Shown: piece after piece, positions 21,176 to 29,200 of the stretch | How positions within the stretch are numbered: the stretch's first letter is position 1 | Layout of the letters: every line of letters begins with the position of its first letter | From: Streptomyces sp. CB02414 | GTDB taxonomy: Bacteria > Actinomycetota > Actinomycetes > Streptomycetales > Streptomycetaceae | Reading direction: 5' to 3' | NCBI RefSeq assembly: GCF_001905385.1 | Contig: NZ_LIPF01000002.1 | Span: forward strand, 558,001 to 622,000 | DNA: 64,000 nt | Translations under genes and position numbers: made by a program | The notes under the pieces: generated by a model | The model's database searches: none | Seen by the model: only the letters and a program-made list of their open reading frames with translations | What the model was told of the DNA's origin: nothing

Positions 21176-22752
21176 CCGAGGCGTACGCCGTCCCGGTGCC
21201 GAAGGGCTACCGGGTCGGCGACTGGGAGGTGCGGGCGCCGATCGCGACGGGTGCCTTCGGCAGCGTGTACGAGGCCCGCCGGGTCGGCGACGACGGGGCC
21301 GGGCTGCCCAGGACGGCCGCCCTGAAGTTCCTGCCCACCGGCACGGGCACGCCCCGCCAGCTGACACACCTGCGGGAACTGGTGGAGCGCGAGGTCGAGT
21401 TGCACCGCAGGCTGCGGCGGCCCCGGCTGGTGCGGATGTACGAGACCCTCGTCGTCGACGACCCGGCCCGCCCCGCGCTCGACGGCGCCACCGTCCTCGT
21501 ACTGGAGAAGGCCGAGGGCTCCCTCTCCGCGCTGCTGTCCGCCGCGCCCCGCCCGGCCGACGGGACCGCGCTGGTCGCCGGGATCTGCGAGGGCCTGGCC
21601 CAGCTGCACCGTGCCGGATGGGTGCACGGGGATCTGAAACCGGCCAACGTGCTCCTGATGAAGGACGGTTCGGTCCGCCTCGCCGACTTCAACATGGCCG
21701 CCGAACTGGAGGGCACCCACGCCTACACACCCGCCTTCTCCACCCCGGACTACACCCCGCCGGAACTGCTCTGGTCGGAGATCGGCGAACGCGGCCGGCG
21801 CATCCGCCCCTCCGCCGACGTGTGGGCCTTCGGCGTCCTCGCCCACCTCGTGCTCACCGGCTCCTTCCCGCTGCCCGGCGGCACCCCGGCCGCCCGCCGC
21901 GACGCCGCGGCCGCCTACGCGCGCGGCACGGAGGAGCTGCGCCTGTCGCCCCAGCTGCCCGAGGCGTGGCGCGAGGTCGTGCGCGCCTGCCTGACCCGGA
22001 CGCACGCCGAGCGCATCGGCACGGACGCCCTGGCCCGGCGGGTGGCGGCGGCCGCCGGGACCGGCACCGTCGCCGGCACCGTCCGGTCCTTCCTGCCGCG
22101 CCGGGCCCGCTCCCGGCGGGCGGTCCTCGCCGCGGCGACCGCCACCGCGGCCGTCGCCGCGCTGGGCTACGGCGTCACCGTCCTCGTCGACGGCGACGAC
22201 GGCGGCGGCCCCGGCCAGGGTGTCCCGGGCGCCGGCGGCAGCGCGTCCAATGTCTCCGCCGCCTCCTACGGCGCCGGCGAGCTGCGCACCGACAAGGGCG
22301 TGCCGGCGGCCTACCGTCTGCTCATCGTCGAGACGGCCCACGATTGCGATCGCAAGGAGGTCAGTCCGCCCCTGATCGCCGCCATGCTGAAGGTGGAGAG
22401 CGACTTCGACCCGGGCCTCTCCGACCCCGCCAAGGACGAGTACGGCATCGCCCGCTGGACGCCGAAGGTGCTGCGCTGGTGGATGAACGAGGACGGCACC
22501 CCCGGCGAGACCGTCCCCGAACCCCCGTTCCCGCCCGCCGAGTCCATCCCGGCGATGGGCCGCTACCTGTGCTGGATCACTCCGCGCCTCGACGCCGGCC
22601 TGCCGGGCGACCGCCGGGTGCTGATCGCCGTGGCCTACCGGACGTCGTACGACAAGGTGAACGACGCGGGCGGGGTTCCCCCGAAGTACCGCGACTACGC
22701 CGACCGCGTCGCTCACCACCTCAAGGAGTACACGCCGCCGGGCAGGAAGTGA
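21172..22752 (+). CDS. Membrane Ser/Thr protein kinase with lytic transglycosylase-like C-terminal domain (module 1)
   Basis: A 526-residue kinase. The glycine loop is ATGAFGSVYEA, the ATP lysine K52 lies in AALKFLP, and the catalytic loop is VHGDLKPANVLL (HGD at 152-154, a non-RD kinase). The metal loop is ADFN rather than DFG, and TPDYTPPELLWSE forms the APE region. A transmembrane helix lies near 316-338. The external part (390-526) has MLKVESDFDPGLSDPAKDEY and YGIARWTP, resembling the glutamate-containing core of SLT-type lytic transglycosylases (E409). It may bind or cut peptidoglycan, coupling wall state to phosphorylation. The GTG start overlaps the FHA gene stop (GTGA). Confidence 0.85.
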   Translation: MTEAYAVPVPKGYRVGDWEVRAPIATGAFGSVYEARRVGDDGAGLPRTAALKFLPTGTGTPRQLTHLRELVEREVELHRRLRRPRLVRMYETLVVDDPARPALDGATVLVLEKAEGSLSALLSAAPRPADGTALVAGICEGLAQLHRAGWVHGDLKPANVLLMKDGSVRLADFNMAAELEGTHAYTPAFSTPDYTPPELLWSEIGERGRRIRPSADVWAFGVLAHLVLTGSFPLPGGTPAARRDAAAAYARGTEELRLSPQLPEAWREVVRACLTRTHAERIGTDALARRVAAAAGTGTVAGTVRSFLPRRARSRRAVLAAATATAAVAALGYGVTVLVDGDDGGGPGQGVPGAGGSASNVSAASYGAGELRTDKGVPAAYRLLIVETAHDCDRKEVSPPLIAAMLKVESDFDPGLSDPAKDEYGIARWTPKVLRWWMNEDGTPGETVPEPPFPPAESIPAMGRYLCWITPRLDAGLPGDRRVLIAVAYRTSYDKVNDAGGVPPKYRDYADRVAHHLKEYTPPGRK

Positions 22753-22805
22753 CCCTGAGAGTTGTGAGGTACCGCCCGGCGGGGGCGGCGGGCACGGTGT
22801 GAGCA

Positions 22806-22821
22806 CACCGCTTCGGCGGTG
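22806..22821 (+). terminator. Short TTCG-loop hairpin after kinase 1
   Basis: CACCGC-TTCG-GCGGTG lies 53 bp past the kinase stop and 33 bp before the next gene. It may attenuate or end transcription, or shield the 3' end. The short stem makes this uncertain. Confidence 0.45.
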
Positions 22822-22853
22822 CGACACCGACCGACGTTCATGGGGGAACCACA

Positions 22854-23324
22854 GTGAACATCTTCAAGCCCGCCGCGCTGCTCCTCGCGGCCTCGGCCCT
22901 GGTCGCCGGCTCGACGGTCACGGCCGCCGCCGGCGACGCCCCGGGCGGCACCCGGGTGACCGCTCTGCAGCAGGCGGCCGACGAGGTGCTGGCCGACAAC
23001 CCGAAGCCCCTGCACGTGACCGCCGACGCGGTGAAGTACGAGGGCCTGACCGTCACCAAGGCGCCCCGGACCAAGGGTGCCCAGGACCTGGCCTGCGGAT
23101 ACGGCCACCTGTGCATGATCGTCAAGGGCACCAAGTTCGACTTCTACAAGTGCCAGACCTGGAACCTCACCAACTGGACCGGTGACGGCCCGTTCACCAA
23201 CAACCAGACGCCGGGCACGGTCGCCAAGTTCTTCAACAAGGACGGCAGCGTCCGCTGGACGTCGACGGCCTACCAGGCGGGCACGGCGACCTGGGACCCG
23301 ATCTGGTCGCTGCGCCCCTGCTGA
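22854..23324 (+). CDS. Small secreted protein, peptidase inhibitor I36-like
   Basis: The 156-residue protein starts with GTG at 22854 (GGGGGAACC upstream). It has a clear Sec signal peptide (residues 1-26, ending ALVAGSTVTAAAG). The mature C-terminal domain carries four cysteines (ACGYGHLCMIV, FYKCQTWN, final RPC) and the aromatic-rich pattern of beta/gamma-crystallin-like peptidase inhibitor family I36, known from the Streptomyces metalloprotease inhibitor SMPI. It lies between two FHA/kinase modules with its own strong terminator downstream. It could be a secreted partner sensed by the kinases' outer domains; that link is inference from position. Confidence 0.75.
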   Translation: MNIFKPAALLLAASALVAGSTVTAAAGDAPGGTRVTALQQAADEVLADNPKPLHVTADAVKYEGLTVTKAPRTKGAQDLACGYGHLCMIVKGTKFDFYKCQTWNLTNWTGDGPFTNNQTPGTVAKFFNKDGSVRWTSTAYQAGTATWDPIWSLRPC

Positions 23325-23352
23325 TCCGCCCCACCGGAGCCGGCAGGACGAC

Positions 23353-23388
23353 GGCCCCCGGTCCCCTCCGCGGAGGGGACCGGGGGCC
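23353..23388 (+). terminator. Perfect 18-bp palindromic hairpin between the modules
   Basis: GGCCCCCGGTCCCCTCCG and its exact complement follow the secreted-protein gene by 28 bp. A working hairpin would open a few central pairs as a loop. It isolates module 2 transcriptionally. Confidence 0.85.
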
Positions 23389-23523
23389 GCTTCGGCTCCG
23401 CGTTCCACCGACCCGCCGAGCCGTCCGAATGCTTGGGGCGCCCTCACTCGCCTCCCGTACGCTGCCCCTTGTTGGACTGGGGAAGGTTGACCCCGAGGGG
23501 AATCGGGGGAGGGGGACGACTCC

Positions 23524-24264
23524 ATGTACAGCGTCATCGTCGTGCCGCCGTCGTGCGGCAGTGTGGCCGACCAGTTGAGGATCAGCGCGGGTGAGCGCGT
23601 CGAGTTCGGCAGGGCCGGATCCGGCGGCGGGCTCACCATCGCCCACGAGGGGGTGCCCCGGGTCGCCGGGGAGATCGCGGCGCACCGGACGTTCTGGCTG
23701 CTGAGCAACCTCAGCGAGGATCAGACCTACGTGGTGGAGAACCCGGAGGGCGCCGGCGAACACATCAAGGTCGCTCCGGGCCGCGTGGAGGCGCCCGTAC
23801 CGTTCGAGCTGGCACGGGTGACCCTGCCCGCAGCGGGTGACCTGCTCACCTTCGACGTCTGGGCACCGCGGCACGTCTTCCGCAGCGTCGAGCGCGGGGG
23901 TCTGGAGGGGACGGGGACCGTACCGGCGTTCGCGCTGGACCGCACCAAACGGTACTTCGCGGTGCTGGCCGCGCTGTGCGAGCGGCGCCTGCGCGGTGAG
24001 CCCCGCGCCCCGCTGCCCGCCGTCGAGGAGATAGTGGAACGGCTGCGCCCGAGCTGGCCCAGGGTCAGCCGCTCCGCCGTCTACTGGAACATCGACTACC
24101 TCGCCGTCAAGCTGCGGCTGAGACCCGGCCCGGAGACTGCGGAACCGGGTCGGCGCACCCACGGCAAGAAGGAGTCCCTGGCCTCGCTCGCCCTCCGCTT
24201 CGACCTGGTCCGCGAGGACGACCTCGTGGTGCTGGAGCCGGTCCCGAGCGGGGCGCAGCGGTGA
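23524..24264 (+). CDS. FHA-like domain protein with C-terminal winged-helix region (module 2)
   Basis: The 246-residue protein is a close paralogue of the one at 20408. It shares the MYSxIVVPP start, the TYVVENPEGAGEHIKVAPGR block, the DRTKRYFAVLAALCE region, WNIDYLAVKLRLRPGPETAE, KKESL and RFDLVREDDLVVL. The variable parts are the linker and the C-terminus. The ATG at 23524 follows GGAGGGGGA. Its stop overlaps the second kinase GTG. Strong conservation of the FHA-like and winged-helix cores between paralogues suggests that both are functional. The phospho-ligand arginine and serine positions (FGRAGSGGG, EGVPRVAGE) differ from classical FHA domains, so phosphopeptide binding is not certain. 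Confidence 0.8.
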   Translation: MYSVIVVPPSCGSVADQLRISAGERVEFGRAGSGGGLTIAHEGVPRVAGEIAAHRTFWLLSNLSEDQTYVVENPEGAGEHIKVAPGRVEAPVPFELARVTLPAAGDLLTFDVWAPRHVFRSVERGGLEGTGTVPAFALDRTKRYFAVLAALCERRLRGEPRAPLPAVEEIVERLRPSWPRVSRSAVYWNIDYLAVKLRLRPGPETAEPGRRTHGKKESLASLALRFDLVREDDLVVLEPVPSGAQR

Positions 24265-25619
24265 CCGGGCGGCCGTACGCGGTCCCGGTGCCGAGGGGAT
24301 ACCGGATCGGGCCGTGGGAGGTGCGTGAGCCGCTCGCGTCCGGAGCGTTCGCCACGGTCTACGAGGCGGTCCGTGACGGTTCCGCCGGACCGGACCGCGC
24401 CTCCGACGGCGGTGGGCCACCACGCCGGGCGGCACTGAAGTTCCTGCCCACCGGCACCCGTACCCCGCGCCAACTGCACCACCTGCGCGACCTGGCCGAA
24501 CGCGAGGTGCAACTGCTGCGGCGGCTGCGCTCGCCCCGGCTGATCCGCATGTACGACACGCTGACGGTCGACGACCCGGACCATCCGGAGCTGGACGGCG
24601 CGACCGTCCTCGTCCTGGAGCTGGCCGAGGGCTCCCTGGACGCGGTACTGGCCCGGACACCGAACCCGGAGTCGGGGCCCGCCCTGCTGGCGCAGATCTG
24701 CGAGGGCCTGCACCAGCTCCACCACGCGGGCTGGGTGCACGGAGACCTGAAACCGGCCAATGTTCTGCTGATGGCGGACGGTTCGGCCCGCCTCGCCGAC
24801 TTCAACTTGGCCGCGGAGCTGGAGGGCACCCACGCTTACGCGCCGGTCTTCGCCACCCCGGACTACACCCCGCCGGAACTCCTGTGGCCCGAGGTCGACG
24901 AGCGCGGCACCCGTATCCGCCCGTCCGCCGACGTGTGGGCCTTCGGCGTCCTCGCCCACGTGGTGCTGACCGGCGAGTTCCCGCTGCCCGGCGGCACTTC
25001 GGAGGCCCGCTCCGACGCGGCGACGCGCTACGCCCGGGGCCACGAGGAACTGCGCCTGTCCCCCGGCCTTCCGGACGCCTGGCGGGGCATCCTGCGGGAC
25101 TGCCTGGCCCCGAGCCACGCGGAGCGCACCACCGACACCGCATCGCTGCTGCGCAGGGTCGAGGAGGCCGCGGGCGCCTCCCGGTCCGCCCGGCTCCCGA
25201 GGCTCCGCCCCCGGCGGTGGCGCCGCCCCGCCCTGGCGGCGGCGACCGCTGCGGCGATCGTGGGCGTGGTGAGCCTCGCCTACACGGCCCCGTGGGAATC
25301 GGCCCCGGCCGCCGCGGCGCCGCCCACCTGTGAGAGGCCCGTGGTGTACGAGAGCTCCGACGGCCGCGGCTACATGGCGGGCCACAGCGGCACCTGGGAC
25401 TTCACCATCAAGCGCGGCGACGGCGGCAGCCAGGTCAGGGAGTTGCAGTGCCTGCTCCGCCACCTCCACGGGATCACGGAGGTCGGCGAGGTGGACGGCG
25501 ACTTCGGCCCGAAGACCCAGAGCGCGGTCGTCATCTTCCAGAAGCGGGCGGGCCTGGACGCGGACGGGATGGTGGGGCCGGCGACTTGGCGGGCGCTGCG
25601 CGAGGGCCGGGAAAGCTGA
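24261..25619 (+). CDS. Membrane Ser/Thr protein kinase with peptidoglycan-binding C-terminal domain (module 2)
   Basis: The 452-residue paralogue of the first kinase has ASGAFATVYEA, the ATP lysine in AALKFLP, VHGDLKPANVLL (again non-RD), ADFN and TPDYTPPELLW. One transmembrane helix (ALAAATAAAIVGVVSLAYT) sits near residue 330. The exported tail is different: residues about 390-448 form a PG_binding_1 repeat (GSQVRELQCLLRHL, VDGDFGPKTQSAVVIFQK, GLDADGMVGPATWRAL). The kinase is therefore built to be tethered to, or to sense, peptidoglycan. Its GTG start overlaps the FHA gene (GTGA), and a strong terminator follows. Confidence 0.88.
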   Translation: MTGRPYAVPVPRGYRIGPWEVREPLASGAFATVYEAVRDGSAGPDRASDGGGPPRRAALKFLPTGTRTPRQLHHLRDLAEREVQLLRRLRSPRLIRMYDTLTVDDPDHPELDGATVLVLELAEGSLDAVLARTPNPESGPALLAQICEGLHQLHHAGWVHGDLKPANVLLMADGSARLADFNLAAELEGTHAYAPVFATPDYTPPELLWPEVDERGTRIRPSADVWAFGVLAHVVLTGEFPLPGGTSEARSDAATRYARGHEELRLSPGLPDAWRGILRDCLAPSHAERTTDTASLLRRVEEAAGASRSARLPRLRPRRWRRPALAAATAAAIVGVVSLAYTAPWESAPAAAAPPTCERPVVYESSDGRGYMAGHSGTWDFTIKRGDGGSQVRELQCLLRHLHGITEVGEVDGDFGPKTQSAVVIFQKRAGLDADGMVGPATWRALREGRES

Positions 25620-25655
25620 CCGGCTGCCCGTCCCCCGCCCTCCGAACCGGGGCAC

Positions 25656-25696
25656 GAAGAGCGTGAACCCCTCCCAGCGAGGTGTTCACGCTCTTC
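25656..25696. terminator. Bidirectional terminator between kinase 2 and purH
   Basis: GAAGAGCGTGAAC (25656-25668) pairs with GTTCACGCTCTTC (25684-25696). Convergent genes end on both sides. On the plus strand it is followed by T-rich short direct repeats (TTCTCAGTCG twice, to about 25725). Confidence 0.9.
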
Positions 25697-25738
25697 TCAG
25701 TCGTTCTTCTCAGTCGTTCTTCTCAATCAGTCTTCTGG

Positions 25739-27316
25739 TCAGTGGAAGAAGTGCCGCGTCCCCGTGAAGTACATGGTCACGCCGGCCTTCTTCGCGGCCT
25801 CGACGACCAGTTCGTCACGGACCGAGCCGCCGGGCTGGACCACGGCCTTCACGCCGGCCGCGGTGAGGATCTCCAGGCCGTCCGGGAAGGGGAAGAACGC
25901 GTCGGAGGCGGCGTACGCCCCCTGCGCGCGCTCGGCGCCGGCCCGCTCCACCGCGAGCTTCGCGGAGTCGACGCGGTTGACCTGGCCCATGCCGACGCCG
26001 ACGGAGGCGCCGTCCTTGGCGAGGAGGATCGCGTTGGACTTGACGGCCCGGCACGCCTTCCAGGCGAAGGCCAGCTCGGCCAGCTCCGCCTCGGACAGCG
26101 CCTCGCCGGTCGCGAGGGTCCAGGTGGCCGGGTCGTCACCCTCGGCCTGGAGGCGGTCGGTGACCTGGAGGAGGGCGCCGCCGTCGATGGGCTTGACCTC
26201 GACCGGGGCGGCGGGGGCCTCGGGGGCGCGCAGCACGCGGATGTTCTTCTTCTTGGTGAGGGCTTCGAGGGCGCCGTCCTCGTAGTCCGGCGCGACGATG
26301 ACCTCGGTGAAGATCTCGGCGACCTGCTCGGCCATCTCCTTGGAGACCGGGCGGTTGACCGCGATCACGCCGCCGAACGCGGACAGCGGGTCGCAGGCGT
26401 GCGCCTTGCGGTGGGCCTCGGCGACGTCCGCGCCGACGGCGATGCCGCACGGGTTGGCGTGCTTGATGATCGCGACGCACGGCTCGGCGTGGTCGTACGC
26501 GGCACGGCGGGCGGCGTCCGTGTCCGTGTAGTTGTTGTACGACATCTCCTTGCCGTGCAGCTGCTCGGCCTGCGCGAGGCCGCCGCCCTCGGGGGCGGTG
26601 TAGAGCGCGGCGGGCTGGTGCGGGTTCTCGCCGTAGCGCAGGGTGTGGGCGCGGTCGTACGTGGCGCCGAGGAAGTCGGGGAACCGGGACTCGTCCACGG
26701 GGGCGTACTCGGCGGCGAACCAGGAGGCGACGGCCACGTCGTACGCGGCGGTGTGCTGGAAGGCCTCGGCGGCCAGCCGCTTGCGGGCGGCGAGGTCGAA
26801 GCCGCCGTCCTTCACTGCGGACAGCACGTCGGCGTACCGGGCGGGGCTGGTGACGACCGCGACGGAGGGGTGGTTCTTGGCGGCGGCGCGGACCATGGAG
26901 GGGCCGCCGATGTCGATCTGCTCGACACACTCGTCGGGGGTGGCGCCCGAGGCGACGGTCTCGCGGAACGGGTAGAGGTTGACCACGACCAGGTCGAACG
27001 GCGCCACGCCCAGCTCGTCGAGCTGCTGCCGGTGGCTGTCCAGACGCAGGTCGGCGAGGATGCCGGCGTGCACCTTGGGGTGCAGGGTCTTGACCCGGCC
27101 GTCCAGGCACTCGGGGAAGCCGGTCAGCTCCTCGACCTTGGTGACGGGCACGCCGGCCGCGGCGATCCGCCCGGCGGTGGAGCCGGTGGAGACGAGCTCG
27201 ACGCCGGCCTCGTGCAGCCCGCGCGCCAGCTCCTCCAGCCCGGTCTTGTCGTAGACGCTGACGAGCGCGCGACGGATGGCCCGCTTGTTGCTCCCGGCGG
27301 TGGCGGTGGCGGTCAC
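25739..27316 (-). CDS. purH: Bifunctional AICAR formyltransferase/IMP cyclohydrolase
   Basis: The 525-residue enzyme catalyses the last two steps of IMP synthesis. The N-terminal MGS-like cyclohydrolase domain ([34 protein letters not shown]) is followed by the AICAR transformylase domain with [12 protein letters not shown] and a C-terminus ending in TGTRHFFH. Its substrate ZMP (AICAR) is the monophosphate sensed by the glyA riboswitch in this window. The GTG at 27316 overlaps the purN stop (GTGA) with AAAGG upstream, so purN-purH is a coupled operon. Confidence 0.97.
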   Translation of the reverse strand: MTATATAGSNKRAIRRALVSVYDKTGLEELARGLHEAGVELVSTGSTAGRIAAAGVPVTKVEELTGFPECLDGRVKTLHPKVHAGILADLRLDSHRQQLDELGVAPFDLVVVNLYPFRETVASGATPDECVEQIDIGGPSMVRAAAKNHPSVAVVTSPARYADVLSAVKDGGFDLAARKRLAAEAFQHTAAYDVAVASWFAAEYAPVDESRFPDFLGATYDRAHTLRYGENPHQPAALYTAPEGGGLAQAEQLHGKEMSYNNYTDTDAARRAAYDHAEPCVAIIKHANPCGIAVGADVAEAHRKAHACDPLSAFGGVIAVNRPVSKEMAEQVAEIFTEVIVAPDYEDGALEALTKKKNIRVLRAPEAPAAPVEVKPIDGGALLQVTDRLQAEGDDPATWTLATGEALSEAELAELAFAWKACRAVKSNAILLAKDGASVGVGMGQVNRVDSAKLAVERAGAERAQGAYAASDAFFPFPDGLEILTAAGVKAVVQPGGSVRDELVVEAAKKAGVTMYFTGTRHFFH

Positions 27317-27951
27317 TGGATAACTACCTTTCGTCCCTCAATGCGATAGCCGTTGCGGGCGAGCCGCCCCACGACATCGACGAGCAGCCTTCGCTCGACT
27401 TCCTTGATGCGCTCGTGCAGAGCGCTCTCGTCGTCCTCGTCCCGGACCTCCACCACGCCCTGCGCGATGATCGGCCCGGTGTCGACGCCGTCGTCGACGA
27501 AGTGGACGGTGCAGCCGGTGACCCTGGCGCCGTACGCGAGCGCGTCCCGCACACCGTGGGCTCCCGGGAAACTGGGGAGGAGCGCGGGGTGGGTGTTGAC
27601 GAACCGTCCGCCGAACCGCGCCAGGAACTCCTTCCCCACGATCTTCATGAACCCGGCCGAGACCACGAGGTCCGGCTCGTGGGCGGCGACGGCCTCGGCG
27701 AGCGCCGCGTCCCACGCGTCACGGGTCCCGTAGTCCTTGACCTTCGTCACGAAGGTCGGCAGGCCGGCGCGCTCGGCGCGCGCGAGTCCCTCGATGCCGT
27801 CACGGTCCGCGCCCACGGCGACGACCTCGGCGCCGTAGGCCTCGACGCCGGTGGCGGCGATCTCGTCGAGGAGCGCCTGCAGGTTGGTGCCGGATCCGGA
27901 GACCAGCACCACTAGGCGCTTGGCTCGCTGGGCCACGGGCTTGGCGGCCAC
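27313..27951 (-). CDS. purN: Phosphoribosylglycinamide formyltransferase
   Basis: The 212-residue enzyme transfers the formyl group from 10-formyl-THF to GAR in purine synthesis. It has [15 protein letters not shown] at the nucleotide-binding loop, the active-site block [17 protein letters not shown] with the catalytic Asn and His, and [16 protein letters not shown] with the catalytic Asp. It starts with GTG at 27951 after AAAGG and is the first gene of purN-purH. The 300-bp leader holds several TACG-rich short repeats (GTACGTTTTGTACG), but no riboswitch that I recognise. Confidence 0.96.
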   Translation of the reverse strand: MAAKPVAQRAKRLVVLVSGSGTNLQALLDEIAATGVEAYGAEVVAVGADRDGIEGLARAERAGLPTFVTKVKDYGTRDAWDAALAEAVAAHEPDLVVSAGFMKIVGKEFLARFGGRFVNTHPALLPSFPGAHGVRDALAYGARVTGCTVHFVDDGVDTGPIIAQGVVEVRDEDDESALHERIKEVERRLLVDVVGRLARNGYRIEGRKVVIQ

Positions 27952-28251
27952 GGTGGGGGCCTTTCTCGGGGGAGCGGGTCTTCACGGCCGTACGTTTTGT
28001 ACGTTCATCCGTTTGTGCGGTCGTACGAATGCTTCGCGCCCCGGGATACGGGGAAGTCTACGAAGCGGTCGACCGTCAGCAACGATACCGGCACACCGGG
28101 CGGCCCCCTCGGGACGGGGGCGTGGCCGGAAGGTAGCGTCTGCGTGGAGCCGGACCGGGAACGCGGCCCGCGCGTCACGCGTTCACAGGTCGGGCCGACC
28201 AGTTCGCCCGTGCCTCACCGTCAAGATCGCCAAGGGGAAGACGCTCACTTG
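27952..28251. other. Divergent promoter region between purN and a membrane-protein gene
   Basis: About 300 bp without a convincing gene. GTACGTTTTGTACG at about 27992-28005 and CGTACGAATG at about 28023 lie near the purN side and may be promoter or operator elements. No ZTP or purine riboswitch motif is visible. Confidence 0.45.
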
Positions 28252-29040
28252 ATGCCGGACCGCAGCCTGCGACTGCTCACGCTCCCCCAGCAGTCGGCAC
28301 AGCCAGGGGAGCGCAGCACCGTGTTGCTGCGGGAGCGTCCCTCCTCACCGCCCGACTCTCCCTCGGACGGCGCCGCCGACAAGGACGCCGGCAGGGGCGC
28401 CGACAGGGACAATCCGTTCGCACCGCCCCCGGAGGGCACGCCGGACCGCCCCTGGCAGCCGCGGCACCCGTCGGGCGACGACGACTCCCAGGGCGGTGGC
28501 GGACGTTCTCCGTGGGGCGGCCAGTGGAGCGACCGGCAGCCCGGCCGGTCCTCCGGCGGCTTCGGCGAGCGTCCCGGCGGTTCCGGTTCCGGTTCCGGCC
28601 CCGAGGGCCCGGGCGGCGGCCCCGGTCCGCGCTGGGACCCGACGGACCCGGTCCAGCGACGTGCCCGCTACGCCTTGCTGAGCGGCATGTGGGCCCTGTT
28701 CTTCGCCCTGTTCACCTGGCCGTACGTGGCCCTGCTGCTCGGCGCACTCGCCCTGTACTGGGGCATCAGCTCCCTGCGCGCCAAGCCCCGCGCCGCCTCC
28801 GACCCGGACACTCCGGCCCGGCCCGCCGACCAGACCGGCCGACCGCAGCGCACCGCGGCGATCAGCGGCCTGGTCACGTCCTCCCTGGCCGTCCTCCTGG
28901 TCGCCGCGTCCTTCGGCGCCCAGCTGGTCTACAACGACTACTACACCTGCCGCAACGACGCCCTCACCAACGAGGCGAAACAGGCGTGCGACCGCCACCT
29001 GCCGGAACAGCTGCGGGATCTGCTGGGCACGGAGGGCTGA
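28252..29040 (+). CDS. Membrane protein with long disordered N-terminus
   Basis: The 262-residue protein starts at the ATG at 28252 or the TTG three bases earlier, behind GGGGAAG. Residues 1-130 are hydrophilic and rich in Pro, Gly, Ser and Asp. Two hydrophobic segments follow ([29 protein letters not shown] as one hairpin, and [21 protein letters not shown]). A short exported tail has two cysteines (YYTCRND, KQACDRH). This is the layout of DUF4190-like actinobacterial membrane proteins of unknown role. It is divergent from purN and is followed by a widespread Streptomyces intergenic repeat. Confidence 0.75.
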   Translation: MPDRSLRLLTLPQQSAQPGERSTVLLRERPSSPPDSPSDGAADKDAGRGADRDNPFAPPPEGTPDRPWQPRHPSGDDDSQGGGGRSPWGGQWSDRQPGRSSGGFGERPGGSGSGSGPEGPGGGPGPRWDPTDPVQRRARYALLSGMWALFFALFTWPYVALLLGALALYWGISSLRAKPRAASDPDTPARPADQTGRPQRTAAISGLVTSSLAVLLVAASFGAQLVYNDYYTCRNDALTNEAKQACDRHLPEQLRDLLGTEG

Positions 29041-29056
29041 GACGGCGGGGGGCCGC

Positions 29057-29165
29057 TTCAGCCCGTCCGGCGTTTGAGGACGAGGCCGTTCAGGCCGAAG
29101 CGGGGGTCTGGGGGCGGCAGCCCCCAGGAACGGGACGGGAAGGGGCGGCGGGGGCGAACAAACCT
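29057..29165 (+). repeat. Dispersed Streptomyces intergenic repeat with terminator hairpin
   Basis: The segment containing GCCCGTCCGGCGTTTGAGGA, then CTGGGGGC-GGCA-GCCCCCAG (29108-29127) and AACGGGACGGGAAGGGGCGG, matches a sequence that I recall recurring between genes in many Streptomyces genomes. The hairpin can serve as a terminator for the plus-strand gene ending at 29040. It shows no coding potential. Recognition is from memory. Confidence 0.6.
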
Positions 29166-29200
29166 CCCGGCCCCCTATCCGGGCCCGCCGCCCCCACCAC

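Noticed and set aside
27952..28251. A second ZTP riboswitch ahead of purN-purH or folD
   Set aside because: The blocks GTGACTGGCG and CGCCTGGGC are absent from both leaders on either strand.
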